From Bacillaceae bacterium UBA7792 (GTDB lineage: Bacteria; Bacillota; Bacilli; Bacillales; Cytobacillaceae): DNA of 15,724 nt. Below, in pieces: positions 1 to 7,842 of the stretch (position 1 is its first letter; each line of letters opens with the position of its first letter). Made by a program: the position numbers and the translations under genes. The DNA lies in assembly GCA_002480735.1 (NCBI GenBank), contig DLCS01000119.1, forward strand, positions 1 to 15,724, given 5' to 3'. The notes beneath the pieces are model-generated. The model did no database searches. It was given only the letters and a program-made list of their open reading frames with translations, and was not told where the DNA came from.

Positions 1-5
1 CCTCT

Positions 6-70
6 ATGGTCAGTGACCATCGGGTGCCGCTAGTGAACATTTATCTAAATTTGTCCATCTCTGGTGGGGA
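6..70 (+). repeat. Intergenic palindrome-headed repeat, copy A (degenerate)
   Basis: Begins with the near-perfect palindrome ATGGTCAGTGACCAT, followed by GGGTGCCGC, a GTGAACA...TTGTCC pair and CTGGTGGGG. The same order of blocks occurs at 6000-6070 and, inverted, at 9301-9391. This copy is the most diverged: one arm reads GAACA instead of GGACA, and the trailing TGGACA is lost. It may extend past the left window edge. Identity as a REP/MITE-like element is inferred from the three copies; no transposase is present. Confidence 0.6.
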
Positions 71-175
71 GAAAAGGGAATTTGTTATTTATGTATGGCG
101 AAACCTTTTAGTAATAAGGATCGTCTTATTCTAGGACGAAAAAGTTTGCGAAGTGAGAAAAAATTCAATTGGAAA

Positions 176-204
176 TTGTCTGTTAGGGGAATATTTGATA
201 CGAT
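176..204 (+). promoter_or_regulatory. Candidate sigma-A promoter for maf
   Basis: TTGTCT at 176-181, a 17-bp spacer, then TACGAT at 199-204 preceded by TGA, which gives an extended -10. Each hexamer matches the consensus at 4 of 6 positions. It lies about 50 bp before the maf start. A hairpin begins at its downstream edge, so the transcript would start within that hairpin, which weakens the call. Confidence 0.35.
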
Positions 205-223
205 GGAGATGTATCTCCTTTTT
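205..223 (+). terminator. Small terminator-like hairpin upstream of maf
   Basis: GGAGA, the loop TGTA, and TCTCC form a short perfect hairpin followed by five T residues. It could end transcription entering from the left, or act as a weak attenuator ahead of maf. The stem is only 5-6 bp, so function is uncertain. Confidence 0.4.
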
Positions 224-251
224 GAAACAAACAGTAAGGTTAGGTGATTTC

Positions 252-824
252 ATGCAGACCCTCATTTTAGCCTCTTCTTCTCCACGACGAAAAGAACTTC
301 TTGAAAGTCTACATTTAACATTTGAAGTCTCCAGCAGTAATGTTGATGAGTCCTTTCAATCAGAATGGCCCCCTGAAGAAATTGTCATGGAGTTGGCACG
401 GAGAAAAGCCCAGTATGTTGCAAAACAGCATCCGTCTGCCTATGTCATTGGTTCTGACACGATCGTTGTCGCAGATGGACAAGTTCTTGGGAAGCCCAAA
501 ACCGAGCAAGAAGCGGTAGCGATGCTTGAGAGCTTATCGGGACGTACCCATGCAGTCTATACGGGTGTAACAATTATTTCCCCAACAGAATACACTCATT
601 TTTTTGAAAAAACGGATGTTGAGTTTTGGGAGTTAACTGCGGATGAAATTCTAAGCTATGTTGACACCAAAGAGCCCTTAGATAAGGCAGGAGCCTATGG
701 AATACAAGGGTATGGAAGATTGCTAGTAAAAAGAATCAACGGAGACTACTATTCGGTTGTGGGTTTGCCTCTATCAAAGACCATTCGAGAATTAAAAAAG
801 CTAGGGTTTCAACTTCCCTTTTAA
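252..824 (+). CDS. maf: Maf family nucleotide pyrophosphatase (septum formation inhibitor Maf)
   Basis: A 190-residue Maf/HAM1-superfamily protein, the usual length for the family (B. subtilis Maf is 189). It hydrolyses non-canonical or modified nucleoside triphosphates to monophosphates in the cytoplasm; overproduction of the B. subtilis protein blocks septation. Visible motifs are the N-terminal ASSSPRRKEL (residues 7-16), GSDTIV with the likely catalytic Asp69, LGKP (79-82), SGRTHAVYTG (96-105) and the C-terminal KAGAYGIQG. The frame is open back to 153, but those 33 extra codons do not resemble Maf. ATG at 252 is preceded by AGGTGAT at 242-248 and places the conserved LILASSSP at the correct N-terminus. 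First gene of the maf-radC-mreBCD-minCD group, as in B. subtilis. Confidence 0.95.
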   Translation: MQTLILASSSPRRKELLESLHLTFEVSSSNVDESFQSEWPPEEIVMELARRKAQYVAKQHPSAYVIGSDTIVVADGQVLGKPKTEQEAVAMLESLSGRTHAVYTGVTIISPTEYTHFFEKTDVEFWELTADEILSYVDTKEPLDKAGAYGIQGYGRLLVKRINGDYYSVVGLPLSKTIRELKKLGFQLPF

Positions 825-859
825 CCTCCTAGAACTCATCTAGAGAAGGAGGAAAAGGA

Positions 860-1549
860 TTGCAAGCAGAAACATTAATGATTCGAGATTTCCCTGAGGA
901 GGAGCGGCCCAGAGAAAGATTCGAGCAAAATGGCCCAGAAAGTCTTTCCAATCATGAATTGATTGCCATTTTATTAAGAACAGGAACAAAGGAAGAATCG
1001 GTCCTACAGCTTTCAAATCGTCTTCTAACGAATTTTGAGGGCTTTAGATTATTAAAAGATGCTACCTTAGATGAAATAACGGCTATAAAAGGGATTGGAA
1101 AAGCAAAAGCTATACAAGTACTCGCCGCTGTTGAAATTGGTAGAAGAATCTCAAACCTAACCTACGATGACCGCTATGTTATTCGTACCCCGGAAGATGG
1201 TGCCAACTATGTTATGAACGACATGAGATTTTTGGCACAGGAGCATTTTGTTTGTCTCTATTTGAATACAAAGAATCAAGTCCTGCATAAGAAAACAGTG
1301 TTTATCGGGAGTCTAAATGCTTCGATCGTTCATCCGCGCGAGGTATTTAAAGAGGCCCTCCGGCGTTCGGCTGCATCTGTCATCTGCTTCCATAACCACC
1401 CTAGTGGCGACCCAGCGCCGAGTCGAGAGGATATCGAGGTGACCAAACGCCTCGTGGAATCTGGGAAAATCCTTGGCATTGAGCTTTTGGATCATGTCAT
1501 CATCGGGGAAAATAAGTTCGTCAGTCTGAAGGAAAAAGGATATTTGTAA
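860..1549 (+). CDS. radC: RadC family JAB/MPN-domain protein
   Basis: A 229-residue RadC-type protein. It has an N-terminal UPF0758 segment with a helix-hairpin-helix at about residues 71-93 (GIGKAKA) and a C-terminal JAB/MPN metalloprotease-like domain. The metal-site signature is visible: HNHPSGD at 178-184, Ser188 and Asp191, plus Glu161 in REVFKEA. The old DNA-repair assignment for RadC is not well supported, and the real role is unsettled. The start is TTG at 860, chosen because AAGGAGG lies at 846-852 with ideal spacing. An in-frame ATG at 878 lacks such a site and would remove six residues. It sits 35 bp after maf and is probably co-transcribed with it. No hairpin terminator is seen after its stop. 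Confidence 0.93.
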   Translation: MQAETLMIRDFPEEERPRERFEQNGPESLSNHELIAILLRTGTKEESVLQLSNRLLTNFEGFRLLKDATLDEITAIKGIGKAKAIQVLAAVEIGRRISNLTYDDRYVIRTPEDGANYVMNDMRFLAQEHFVCLYLNTKNQVLHKKTVFIGSLNASIVHPREVFKEALRRSAASVICFHNHPSGDPAPSREDIEVTKRLVESGKILGIELLDHVIIGENKFVSLKEKGYL

Positions 1550-1671
1550 AAAAGAGAAATGACTTTGTTACACAAAATGCTTAATAGGGACAATAGCTTC
1601 TGGAATGAAAATTTCTGACCGAAACCTTATAATAAGAATTGATTACACTATGATTTTGAACATCGTTAGGC

Positions 1672-1677
1672 TATAAT
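1672..1677 (+). promoter_or_regulatory. Possible -10 element in the radC-mreB gap
   Basis: The 249-bp gap between radC and mreB contains TATAAT at 1672-1677 and another at 1628-1633. Neither has a convincing TTGACA-like box at 16-18 bp. A promoter for mreB here is plausible given the length and A+T richness of the gap, but the sequence supports only the -10. Nothing else was recognised in the gap. Confidence 0.3.
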
Positions 1678-1798
1678 ATAGTTTGTGATTTTGGACCGGT
1701 TCATGACGGAAATGAATTTGTTTGAATGATGCATGGAAACTACTCTAATATGAGCACTTGATGCTTTTACGATTTGTTCTAGAAAGGGAGATACAGCT

Positions 1799-2821
1799 AT
1801 GTTTGGAATGGGAACAAAAGACCTTGGGATAGATTTAGGAACAGCGAACACGCTTGTGTATGTGAAGGGAAAAGGAGTCGTTGTTCGCGAGCCTTCCGTT
1901 GTGGCGCTACAAACGGATACAAAGGATATCGTTGCGGTTGGAAATGATGCCAAAAATATGATCGGAAGGACACCTGGCAATGTGGTGGCGCTAAGACCGA
2001 TGAAGGATGGCGTAATTGCAGATTATGAGACGACAGCTACGATGATGAAGCATTTCATCAAACAAGCTGTGAAAACGAGCGGCATTTTCTCAAGCAAGCC
2101 GTATGTCATGGTATGTGTACCGTCAGGAATTACGGCTGTTGAAGAGCGTGCGGTCATCGATGCTACTCGTCAGGCTGGTGCAAAGGATGCCTATACGATC
2201 GAGGAGCCATTTGCAGCGGCAATCGGTGCCAATCTTCCTGTTTGGGAGCCGACCGGCAGTATGGTTGTTGATATTGGTGGAGGCACGACAGAGGTGGCGA
2301 TCATTTCACTTGGAGGAATCGTGACAAGTCAATCCGTGCGTGTTGCAGGAGACGAAATGGACAATGCGATTGTCAATTACATAAGGAAGACATACAATCT
2401 TATGATTGGTGATAGAACATCTGAGGCGATTAAGGTGGAAATCGGTAGCGCAGGCGATCCAGAAGGAATTGAGAACATGGAGATTCGCGGTCGTGATTTG
2501 TTAACGGGACTCCCTAAGACCATTGAAATCACAGCTGAGGAGATTGCTAAGGCGCTTGGAGATACAGTCGATGCCATTGTTGATGGGGTTAAGGCAACAT
2601 TGGAGAAGACTCCTCCAGAGCTAGCAGCTGACATTATGGATCGTGGCATTGTCTTAACAGGTGGCGGTGCGCTCCTTCGAAATCTGGATAAGGTGATTAG
2701 TGAAGAAACCAATATGCCAGTCTTGATTGCTGAGAACCCTCTTGATTGTGTGGCTATTGGTACTGGTAAAGCATTGGATAATATCAATTTGTTCAAAAAT
2801 CGGGCAAAGGAATCCCGCTAA
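1799..2821 (+). CDS. mreB: Rod-shape actin homologue MreB
   Basis: A 340-residue bacterial actin that polymerises on the inner face of the membrane and guides lateral wall synthesis with MreC, MreD, RodA and PBP2. The actin-fold nucleotide site is visible: phosphate-1 motif [10 protein letters not shown] (11-20), phosphate-2 motif [13 protein letters not shown] (from 156), and the adenosine motif LTGGGALL (from 286). Length is close to B. subtilis MreB (337). The start ATG 1799 has AAGGGAG about 9 bp upstream. It is followed by mreC and mreD, the canonical cell-shape group, with a terminator-like hairpin just after its stop, so some transcripts may end there. Paralogues Mbl and MreBH are usually encoded elsewhere; the position next to mreC marks this one as MreB. 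Confidence 0.97.
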   Translation: MFGMGTKDLGIDLGTANTLVYVKGKGVVVREPSVVALQTDTKDIVAVGNDAKNMIGRTPGNVVALRPMKDGVIADYETTATMMKHFIKQAVKTSGIFSSKPYVMVCVPSGITAVEERAVIDATRQAGAKDAYTIEEPFAAAIGANLPVWEPTGSMVVDIGGGTTEVAIISLGGIVTSQSVRVAGDEMDNAIVNYIRKTYNLMIGDRTSEAIKVEIGSAGDPEGIENMEIRGRDLLTGLPKTIEITAEEIAKALGDTVDAIVDGVKATLEKTPPELAADIMDRGIVLTGGGALLRNLDKVISEETNMPVLIAENPLDCVAIGTGKALDNINLFKNRAKESR

Positions 2822-2822
2822 G

Positions 2823-2859
2823 AAAGAGGCGGCCGCTTTAGGTCTCCTCCCTCTTTTTT
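2823..2859 (+). terminator. Terminator-like hairpin between mreB and mreC
   Basis: AAAGAGG at 2823-2829 pairs with CCTCTTT at 2850-2856, and the T run continues to 2859. The loop is about 20 nt and G+C-rich with little clear inner pairing, so this may be a partial terminator. It lies just after the mreB stop, and mreC starts about 120 bp further on with no convincing promoter of its own. Confidence 0.45.
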
Positions 2860-2976
2860 CAATTTATTTGTAGGCGGCTCTATGAAAATAGTATCGATGC
2901 CTGCTTTAACTCTTCAATAAGGCAGCTTCTATCAACAGGATGGGCCATTAATTTTGTTATAAATGAGGTGTAACGA

Positions 2977-3870
2977 GTGCCACAGTTCTTTTTGAATAAA
3001 CGCCTGATTTTTTTGCTTATCAGTATTATTATTCTCGTGGCATTAATTGGATTTTCGTTAAGAGACCGAGAAGAACTAACCGTGCCTGAGCAATTCTTGA
3101 AGGATACGACCGGATGGATTCAAAATGTATTTGCGAAGCCACAAAGCTATGTGTCAGGAATATTTGGAGACCTAAAGGATCTGCAGAATACTTATTCCGA
3201 AAATAAGGAGCTCAAATCCCGATTGGATGAAATGGCGAAGCTTGAGGCAGATGTTCAGCAGTTAACGAAGGAAAATGACGAGCTTAGAGAAATTTTGGAT
3301 AAAAAGGAAACGTTGAGAGATTATTCCCCAATTCAAGCGACGGTGATCGGTAGAAATCCTGACCGTTGGCATGAGCTTCTCATTATTAATAAGGGAAAAG
3401 TGAATGGCATCAAGGCCAATATGGCGGTTGTCACAGCGAACGGATTAATCGGCAAGGTAAAAAGCACACAGCAATTTACCTCGACGGTTCAGCTTTTGAG
3501 TGCTCTGGACCCGACGAATCGTATTTCCGCCGAAATCCAAGGGAAAGAGGCAGGGAAAGAATCGTTCTATGGGACAATTGAAGGCTATGATGAGGAACGG
3601 GAATTATTGAAGTTAAAAAGGATTCCATTTGATGCCAAAATAGAAAAGGGTCAGAATGTCATCACCTCTGGTTTAGGAGGGATTTTTCCTGAAGGATTGC
3701 CGATTGGGAAGGTGGTTGATGTCGAGCCAGATGAATTTGGTTTAAATCAAACCGCCTATGTGAAGCCTGGAGCAAACTTTTATGACATTCGAAATGTGAT
3801 GGTTGTCAAAAGGGAAATGGCTCAGCCTGACTTAAGCGATATGATTGATGATGAGGAGGAGGAACTGTGA
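2977..3870 (+). CDS. mreC: Rod-shape-determining protein MreC
   Basis: A 297-residue bitopic membrane protein. A short cytoplasmic N-terminus (1-8) is followed by one membrane helix (about 9-28), a coiled coil (about 65-109, with a heptad-like run ending in LTKENDELREIL) and the extracytoplasmic beta-domain region. The C-terminus is strongly acidic (DDEEEEL). MreC scaffolds the elongasome between MreB inside and the penicillin-binding proteins outside. The start is GTG 2977 behind GAGGTG at 2965-2970. Its TGA stop overlaps the GTG start of mreD by 4 bp, so the two are probably translationally coupled. Order and length fit B. subtilis mreC. Confidence 0.96.
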   Translation: MPQFFLNKRLIFLLISIIILVALIGFSLRDREELTVPEQFLKDTTGWIQNVFAKPQSYVSGIFGDLKDLQNTYSENKELKSRLDEMAKLEADVQQLTKENDELREILDKKETLRDYSPIQATVIGRNPDRWHELLIINKGKVNGIKANMAVVTANGLIGKVKSTQQFTSTVQLLSALDPTNRISAEIQGKEAGKESFYGTIEGYDEERELLKLKRIPFDAKIEKGQNVITSGLGGIFPEGLPIGKVVDVEPDEFGLNQTAYVKPGANFYDIRNVMVVKREMAQPDLSDMIDDEEEEL

Positions 3871-4388
3871 AAAAAATTCTTCTTCCTCTTTTATTCATAT
3901 TCATTTTTATTTTTGAAAGTATTTTTGTTCAGTCCTTACCTGCAGAAGTTTTCCATGGTGAACGTATTCTTGTTCCGCACTTCTTAATCATTGCGATACT
4001 ATTTTTGACCTTGTATGGCGATTCGAAGCAGGGGATACTATATGGATTGTCCTTTGGACTATTATTTGATGTTGTCTACACAGAAGTTCTTGGCATCTAT
4101 TTATTCTTATTTCCTTTAATCGCTTATATTTGTGCAAAAATCATGAGAATCCTTCAAACAAATATTGTCGTTGTTTCGATCATCTCACTGCTCGGGGTCG
4201 CGCTCCTTGAGCTTGGGGTTTATGAGATGAACTTCTTAATTAACAAGACCGATATGAGCTTTTCGTTCTATGCACAATATCGATTGTTACCCACTCTCAT
4301 CTTGAATCTGACATTTATTATTCTCTTTTCATATCCGTTAAAGCGACTTTCAGAAAAATATGTCGCTTACTTGAATAAAGAAAAATGA
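3867..4388 (+). CDS. mreD: Rod-shape-determining membrane protein MreD
   Basis: A 173-residue, very hydrophobic protein with about five to six predicted membrane segments (roughly 4-22, 36-51, 55-70, 74-92, 97-117 and 139-157). This is the expected size and topology for MreD, the integral-membrane partner of MreC in the elongation complex. The start is GTG 3867, overlapping the mreC stop by 4 bp; the ribosome-binding site GAGGAGGA lies inside the mreC acidic tail codons. Sequence conservation of MreD is low, so the call rests on topology, length and position after mreC. Confidence 0.92.
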   Translation: MKKILLPLLFIFIFIFESIFVQSLPAEVFHGERILVPHFLIIAILFLTLYGDSKQGILYGLSFGLLFDVVYTEVLGIYLFLFPLIAYICAKIMRILQTNIVVVSIISLLGVALLELGVYEMNFLINKTDMSFSFYAQYRLLPTLILNLTFIILFSYPLKRLSEKYVAYLNKEK

Positions 4389-4472
4389 AAAGAATGATCT
4401 TTATAAAGGACTTTTTGCTAGTTTTGTCGAATACCTTTCACATGCTTGTTCTTACGAGGTGAACATCTTGTT

Positions 4473-5153
4473 ATGAAGAAAACACAGAATGTCCTAATAA
4501 AAGGGACAAAAGATGGATTAATATTGCATTTAGACGATCAATGCTCCTACGAGGATTTGAAAAAGGAGCTTCTTGATAAGCTTACGGAGAATCAGCGGGT
4601 CCATAAGGATTACCCGCTGATTACTGTGAGCTTCAAAATAGGAAATAGATATTTAACAGATGAACAAAAGGAAGAGCTAAGAACATTAATTCGACAAGAG
4701 AAGAACTTAGTGGTTGGCAATATTGATTCGAATGTTCTAACAAAAACAGAAGTAGAGAAGATGATGAAAGAAGAGGAAATCGTCTCCGTTGCCCGAATTG
4801 TGCGCTCGGGTCAGGTGCTCGAGGCTACGGGTGATCTGCTTCTAATTGGCGATGTGAACCCCGGCGGGAAGGTGGTAGCGGGGGGAAATATTTATGTGAT
4901 GGGAGCATTGAGAGGGATTGCTCATGCAGGGGTATACGGTAATCAGGATGCCGTTATCTCAGCATCTGTTATGAAGCCCTCTCAAATTAGGATTAGTGAC
5001 GTGATTACGAGAGCACCTGATGTCTTCTTGGACGATGATAAAAGAGAAATGGAATGTGCATACATAGGTGAAAATGGCCAAATAATGATTGATAGATTAC
5101 AAGTCTTGATGCATCTGAGACCTAATTTAAACAGATTGGAAGGGGGACACTAA
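4473..5153 (+). CDS. minC: Septum site-determining protein MinC
   Basis: A 226-residue FtsZ-polymerisation inhibitor that acts with MinD to block division away from mid-cell. The N-terminal FtsZ-interacting domain (about 1-100) begins with [16 protein letters not shown]. The C-terminal beta-helix (about 105-220) includes the RSGQ motif at 111-114, which is needed for MinD binding, and the glycine-rich GDVNPGG and AGGNI turns. The frame is open from a TTG at 4446, but the family N-terminus and length (226 in B. subtilis) fit ATG 4473, with GAGGTGA at 4456-4462 as ribosome-binding site. It ends one base before the minD start. Confidence 0.95.
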   Translation: MKKTQNVLIKGTKDGLILHLDDQCSYEDLKKELLDKLTENQRVHKDYPLITVSFKIGNRYLTDEQKEELRTLIRQEKNLVVGNIDSNVLTKTEVEKMMKEEEIVSVARIVRSGQVLEATGDLLLIGDVNPGGKVVAGGNIYVMGALRGIAHAGVYGNQDAVISASVMKPSQIRISDVITRAPDVFLDDDKREMECAYIGENGQIMIDRLQVLMHLRPNLNRLEGGH

Positions 5154-5154
5154 A

Positions 5155-5958
5155 GTGGGAGAAGCAATAGTGATTACATCTGGAAAAGGTGGCGTTGGAA
5201 AGACAACCACTTCTGCGAATATTGGTACAGCTTTGGCCCTTCAAGGAAAAAGAGTTTGTTTAGTAGACACAGATATAGGTTTAAGAAATTTGGATGTTAT
5301 CATGGGTCTTGAAAACCGCATCATCTATGATTTAGTGGATGTTGTGGAAGGACGATGCAAAATCCATCAAGCACTTGTAAAGGACAAGCGTTTTGAGGAT
5401 CTTCTCTATCTATTGCCGGCAGCACAAACGAGCGATAAGACGGCTGTTACTCCTGAGCAAATGAAAGAGCTTGTCGATTCCCTGAAGCAGGACTATGATT
5501 ATGTGATTATCGATTGTCCAGCGGGGATTGAGCATGGCTATCGAAATGCTGTTGCGGGTGCGGATAAGGCGATTGTTGTGACCACACCTGAGGTGTCGGC
5601 TGTACGTGATGCCGATCGAATCATCGGTCTGTTAGAAAAAGAGGAGAATGTGGAACCTCCTAAATTAGTAATTAATCGGATTCGCAGTCACATGATGAAA
5701 AATGGGGATATGCTCGATGTGGATGAAATCACGACACATCTCTCGATCGATTTGATCGGGATTGTCGCAGACGACGATGAAGTGATCAAGGCTTCCAATC
5801 ACGGAGAGCCTATTGCCCTAAATCCGAACAGCAAGGCTTCTATTGCCTACCGCAATATTGCCCGTCGTATTCTAGGGGAATCTGTGCCACTCCAGCCCCT
5901 TGACGAAGTGCAGGGAGGCGTCTTCTCAAAACTGAAAAAGTTCTTTGGAGTAAAATAA
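5155..5958 (+). CDS. minD: Septum site-determining ATPase MinD
   Basis: A 267-residue ParA/MinD-type ATPase that binds the membrane, recruits MinC and, in bacilli, is placed at poles and septa by DivIVA/MinJ. The deviant Walker A motif SGKGGVGKTT (9-18) has both signature lysines (Lys11, Lys16). DTDIGLRNLD (38-47) and the Walker B region YVIIDCPAG follow. The C-terminus FSKLKKFFGVK is the basic amphipathic membrane-targeting helix, so the protein is full length. The start is GTG 5155, one base after the minC stop, behind AAGGGGG inside minC. A clear terminator follows, so this is the last gene of its transcript. Confidence 0.97.
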   Translation: MGEAIVITSGKGGVGKTTTSANIGTALALQGKRVCLVDTDIGLRNLDVIMGLENRIIYDLVDVVEGRCKIHQALVKDKRFEDLLYLLPAAQTSDKTAVTPEQMKELVDSLKQDYDYVIIDCPAGIEHGYRNAVAGADKAIVVTTPEVSAVRDADRIIGLLEKEENVEPPKLVINRIRSHMMKNGDMLDVDEITTHLSIDLIGIVADDDEVIKASNHGEPIALNPNSKASIAYRNIARRILGESVPLQPLDEVQGGVFSKLKKFFGVK

Positions 5959-5960
5959 GC

Positions 5961-5989
5961 AACCGGGGAGAAAATCCTCGGTTTTTTTG
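5961..5989 (+). terminator. Rho-independent terminator after minD
   Basis: AACCGGGGA and TCCTCGGTT pair over 9 bp (one G-T wobble) around a GAAA-type loop, followed by seven T residues. It begins just after the minD stop and closes the mre-min transcript. Confidence 0.85.
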
Positions 5990-5999
5990 TTTTCTGAAA

Positions 6000-6070
6000 A
6001 TGGTACCAGGTACCGCCGGTGGACATTTTGCTAATTTTGTCCGCGTGGGGTGGACAGTGGACAGTGATCT
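6000..6070 (+). repeat. Intergenic palindrome-headed repeat, copy B
   Basis: Starts with the palindrome GGTACCAGGTACC, then GCCGGTGGACA, an A/T-rich spacer with TGCTAA, TGTCCGCGTGGGG and a doubled TGGACAG. The blocks align in order with copy A at 6-70 and with the reverse complement of copy C at 9301-9391. GGACA and TGTCC can pair around a 12-nt loop. It lies between the minD terminator and the spoIVFA promoter and has no coding content. Confidence 0.7.
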
Positions 6071-6106
6071 GCCCAAAAACAATTCTTCAGCCGCTATTCT
6101 TCTTTG

Positions 6107-6135
6107 TCATATCTACGGTGGACAACTCATAGACT
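6107..6135 (+). promoter_or_regulatory. Sigma-E-type promoter for spoIVFA-spoIVFB
   Basis: TCATATC at 6107-6113, a 14-bp spacer, then CATAGACT at 6128-6135. This agrees well with the sigma-E pattern (ATATT-like -35, CATACAAT-like -10, 13-15 bp apart). The B. subtilis spoIVF operon is known to be sigma-E dependent, so element and context agree. Confidence 0.7.
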
Positions 6136-6169
6136 TGTACAAAAAGGTTAGAGGGATTGGTGGGTATGC

Positions 6170-6940
6170 ATGTCTAGTAGGGATGATATTAGAAGGAGAA
6201 TAGCCAAGCGCAAGCGTGAAAGAGAAAGACTTTCCAAAAACCTTCATCATAATCAAATGATGATCGTGGAAGACGAAGAAAGATATGGATTCGAAAAAGT
6301 ATCTTCCTATGAAGGTGGGCCGGGAGATAGCGGCCACCCCCTTTTCAATAAAGAGGTTTTTCTTTTCAAGATTTTAGGCTCTGCTTGCTTGGTCCTTGTG
6401 CTGGCGATTATTTTTCGAAGTGGCTCAGATTCTTTGCAGCCAATCAAGAGCTTTGTCACCAAATCGATGGAGCAGGATTTTCAATTTACGGCTGTGGCAG
6501 ATTGGTATGAGAATCAATTTGGAAAGCCTCTTGCCCTTCTTCCAACCAATCAAAAGGAAGAGAACGAACCGAATTTGAATCAAGAATATGCCCTTCCTGC
6601 TGCTGCAAGAATTTTAGAGGATTTTGGTGAAAACGGGCAAAAAATCACGATAGAAACGGAAAAGGATGCAGCGGTTGCTGCCATGAGTGAAGGGCGTGTC
6701 CGTTTTGTTGGAGAAGAGGAAGGCTTCGGCAAAACGGTGATCATTCAGCATGCCGATAAAAGCGAGACCTGGTACGGGAATCTCGCATCGATTGATGTGA
6801 ATCTTTATGAGTTTGTTAAGAAAGGGGCTAGTGTAGGAGTGGCATCCGACGCTGGCGACGGCACGAAAGGAACATTTTATTTTGCCATTAAAAAAGGGGA
6901 TGACTTTATTGACCCGATTCAGGTGATCCAATTTGACTAA
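6170..6940 (+). CDS. spoIVFA: Stage IV sporulation protein FA (SpoIVFA)
   Basis: A 256-residue membrane protein that holds the SpoIVFB protease inactive together with BofA in the outer forespore membrane, until the SpoIVB signal arrives from the forespore. A very basic N-terminus (RRRIAKRKRERER) precedes one membrane helix at about 64-82. The C-terminal extracytoplasmic region (about 150-256) resembles a degenerate LytM/M23 fold without an obvious metal-binding His/Asp set, and ends in FIDPIQVIQFD as in B. subtilis SpoIVFA (264 residues). The start is ATG 6170 with GGTGG at about 6159-6163. It is preceded by a sigma-E-type promoter and overlaps spoIVFB by 8 bp. Confidence 0.93.
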   Translation: MSSRDDIRRRIAKRKRERERLSKNLHHNQMMIVEDEERYGFEKVSSYEGGPGDSGHPLFNKEVFLFKILGSACLVLVLAIIFRSGSDSLQPIKSFVTKSMEQDFQFTAVADWYENQFGKPLALLPTNQKEENEPNLNQEYALPAAARILEDFGENGQKITIETEKDAAVAAMSEGRVRFVGEEEGFGKTVIIQHADKSETWYGNLASIDVNLYEFVKKGASVGVASDAGDGTKGTFYFAIKKGDDFIDPIQVIQFD

Positions 6941-7799
6941 CTTTCTTTCGCTCATGAAAAAAATATATATTCATCCATTATTATGGGTTGTTGTGGCTAT
7001 TGCTGTTGCGACTGCACACTTTATTGAATTATCCCTCTTGCTATTTTTGGTTTTCATTCATGAAATGGGACATGCGGTCGCAGCATCTTTTTTTTCGTGG
7101 AGGCTAAAAAAAATCTCCCTCCTTCCTTTTGGTGGAGTTGCGGAAATGGATGAGCACGGAAACCGTCCCCTTAAAGAGGAAGCCATTGTCACCTTGGCTG
7201 GCCCCGTTCAGCATGTATGGCTAATCGTGGTGGGGATTGGTCTATATCAGTTGAACTTCATGTCGGAGTATATTTACTCGCTCTTTATTCAATACAACTT
7301 AATGATATTTATTTTTAATATGCTTCCGATCTGGCCGTTGGATGGTGGGAAAATTCTCTTTTTATGGCTTAGTTTAAGGGAATCGTTTCCAAAAGCTTTT
7401 CAAAGAACCTTAACCCTGTCGATTTTCGCTGTGTCTATTTTTGCATTTTGTATCCTATTAATCGAGCCAATGAATTTGAATGTTTGGATTGTTATCGGAT
7501 TTATTCTATTCACGTTATATTATGAATGGAAACAGAGCCGCTATGTCTTTCTTCGTTTTTTAATGGAGCGATATTATGGGAATTCAAATGAACTTCGCAC
7601 ATTAAAGCCCTTGGTGGTTGAGGCGGATGACTTGGTCATTCATGTATTGGAGCAATTTCAGCGCGGCTGTAAGCACCCGATCATTATTGAAAAGGATGGA
7701 AAGGAAACGGGAATCCTAGATGAAAATGAACTCCTTCACGCCTACTTTGCTGAAAAACAATTAACGGCAAAGGTTGGAGATTTGCTCTACCTTTATTGA
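6933..7799 (+). CDS. spoIVFB: SpoIVFB intramembrane site-2 protease, pro-sigma-K processing
   Basis: A 288-residue polytopic zinc metalloprotease that cleaves pro-sigma-K in the mother cell. The zinc motif HEMGH (His43, Glu44, His47) and the second site PLDGG with Asp137 fall at the same numbers as in B. subtilis SpoIVFB, which is also 288 residues. Six membrane segments occupy roughly 16-195. The C-terminal CBS-like cytoplasmic part contains CKHPIIIEKDGK. The TTG start at 6933 lies inside the end of spoIVFA (8-bp overlap) with AGGTGAT at 6921-6927. A later in-frame ATG at 6954 has no ribosome-binding site and would remove seven residues that align with the B. subtilis N-terminus. Confidence 0.95.
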   Translation: MTNFLSLMKKIYIHPLLWVVVAIAVATAHFIELSLLLFLVFIHEMGHAVAASFFSWRLKKISLLPFGGVAEMDEHGNRPLKEEAIVTLAGPVQHVWLIVVGIGLYQLNFMSEYIYSLFIQYNLMIFIFNMLPIWPLDGGKILFLWLSLRESFPKAFQRTLTLSIFAVSIFAFCILLIEPMNLNVWIVIGFILFTLYYEWKQSRYVFLRFLMERYYGNSNELRTLKPLVVEADDLVIHVLEQFQRGCKHPIIIEKDGKETGILDENELLHAYFAEKQLTAKVGDLLYLY

Positions 7800-7842
7800 T
7801 AGAGGATAATAATAGAGAGTGAATAGGTGAGGGGTTATTTTT

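Noticed and set aside
153..251. In-frame 33-codon N-terminal extension of Maf
   Set aside because: It does not resemble the family, overlaps the putative promoter and hairpin, and ATG 252 has its own ribosome-binding site and the conserved N-terminus.
1617..1624. Isolated GACCGAAA-like motif (also at 9406 and 14776) as part of the spo0B-type array
   Set aside because: Single six- to eight-base matches are expected by chance, and the core also occurs inside coding DNA (for example in mreB near 1996 and mreD near 4248). Only the spaced cluster at 10582-10705 is notable.
1666..1980. Open frame on the minus strand over the mreB promoter region and start
   Set aside because: It mostly overlaps mreB antisense, with no family resemblance and no ribosome-binding site. 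The same applies to the other antisense frames in mreB, rng, obg and pheA.
6000..6203. Open frame running through repeat copy B towards spoIVFA
   Set aside because: The codons come from the repeat and promoter region, there is no ribosome-binding site, and it overlaps spoIVFA in another frame.
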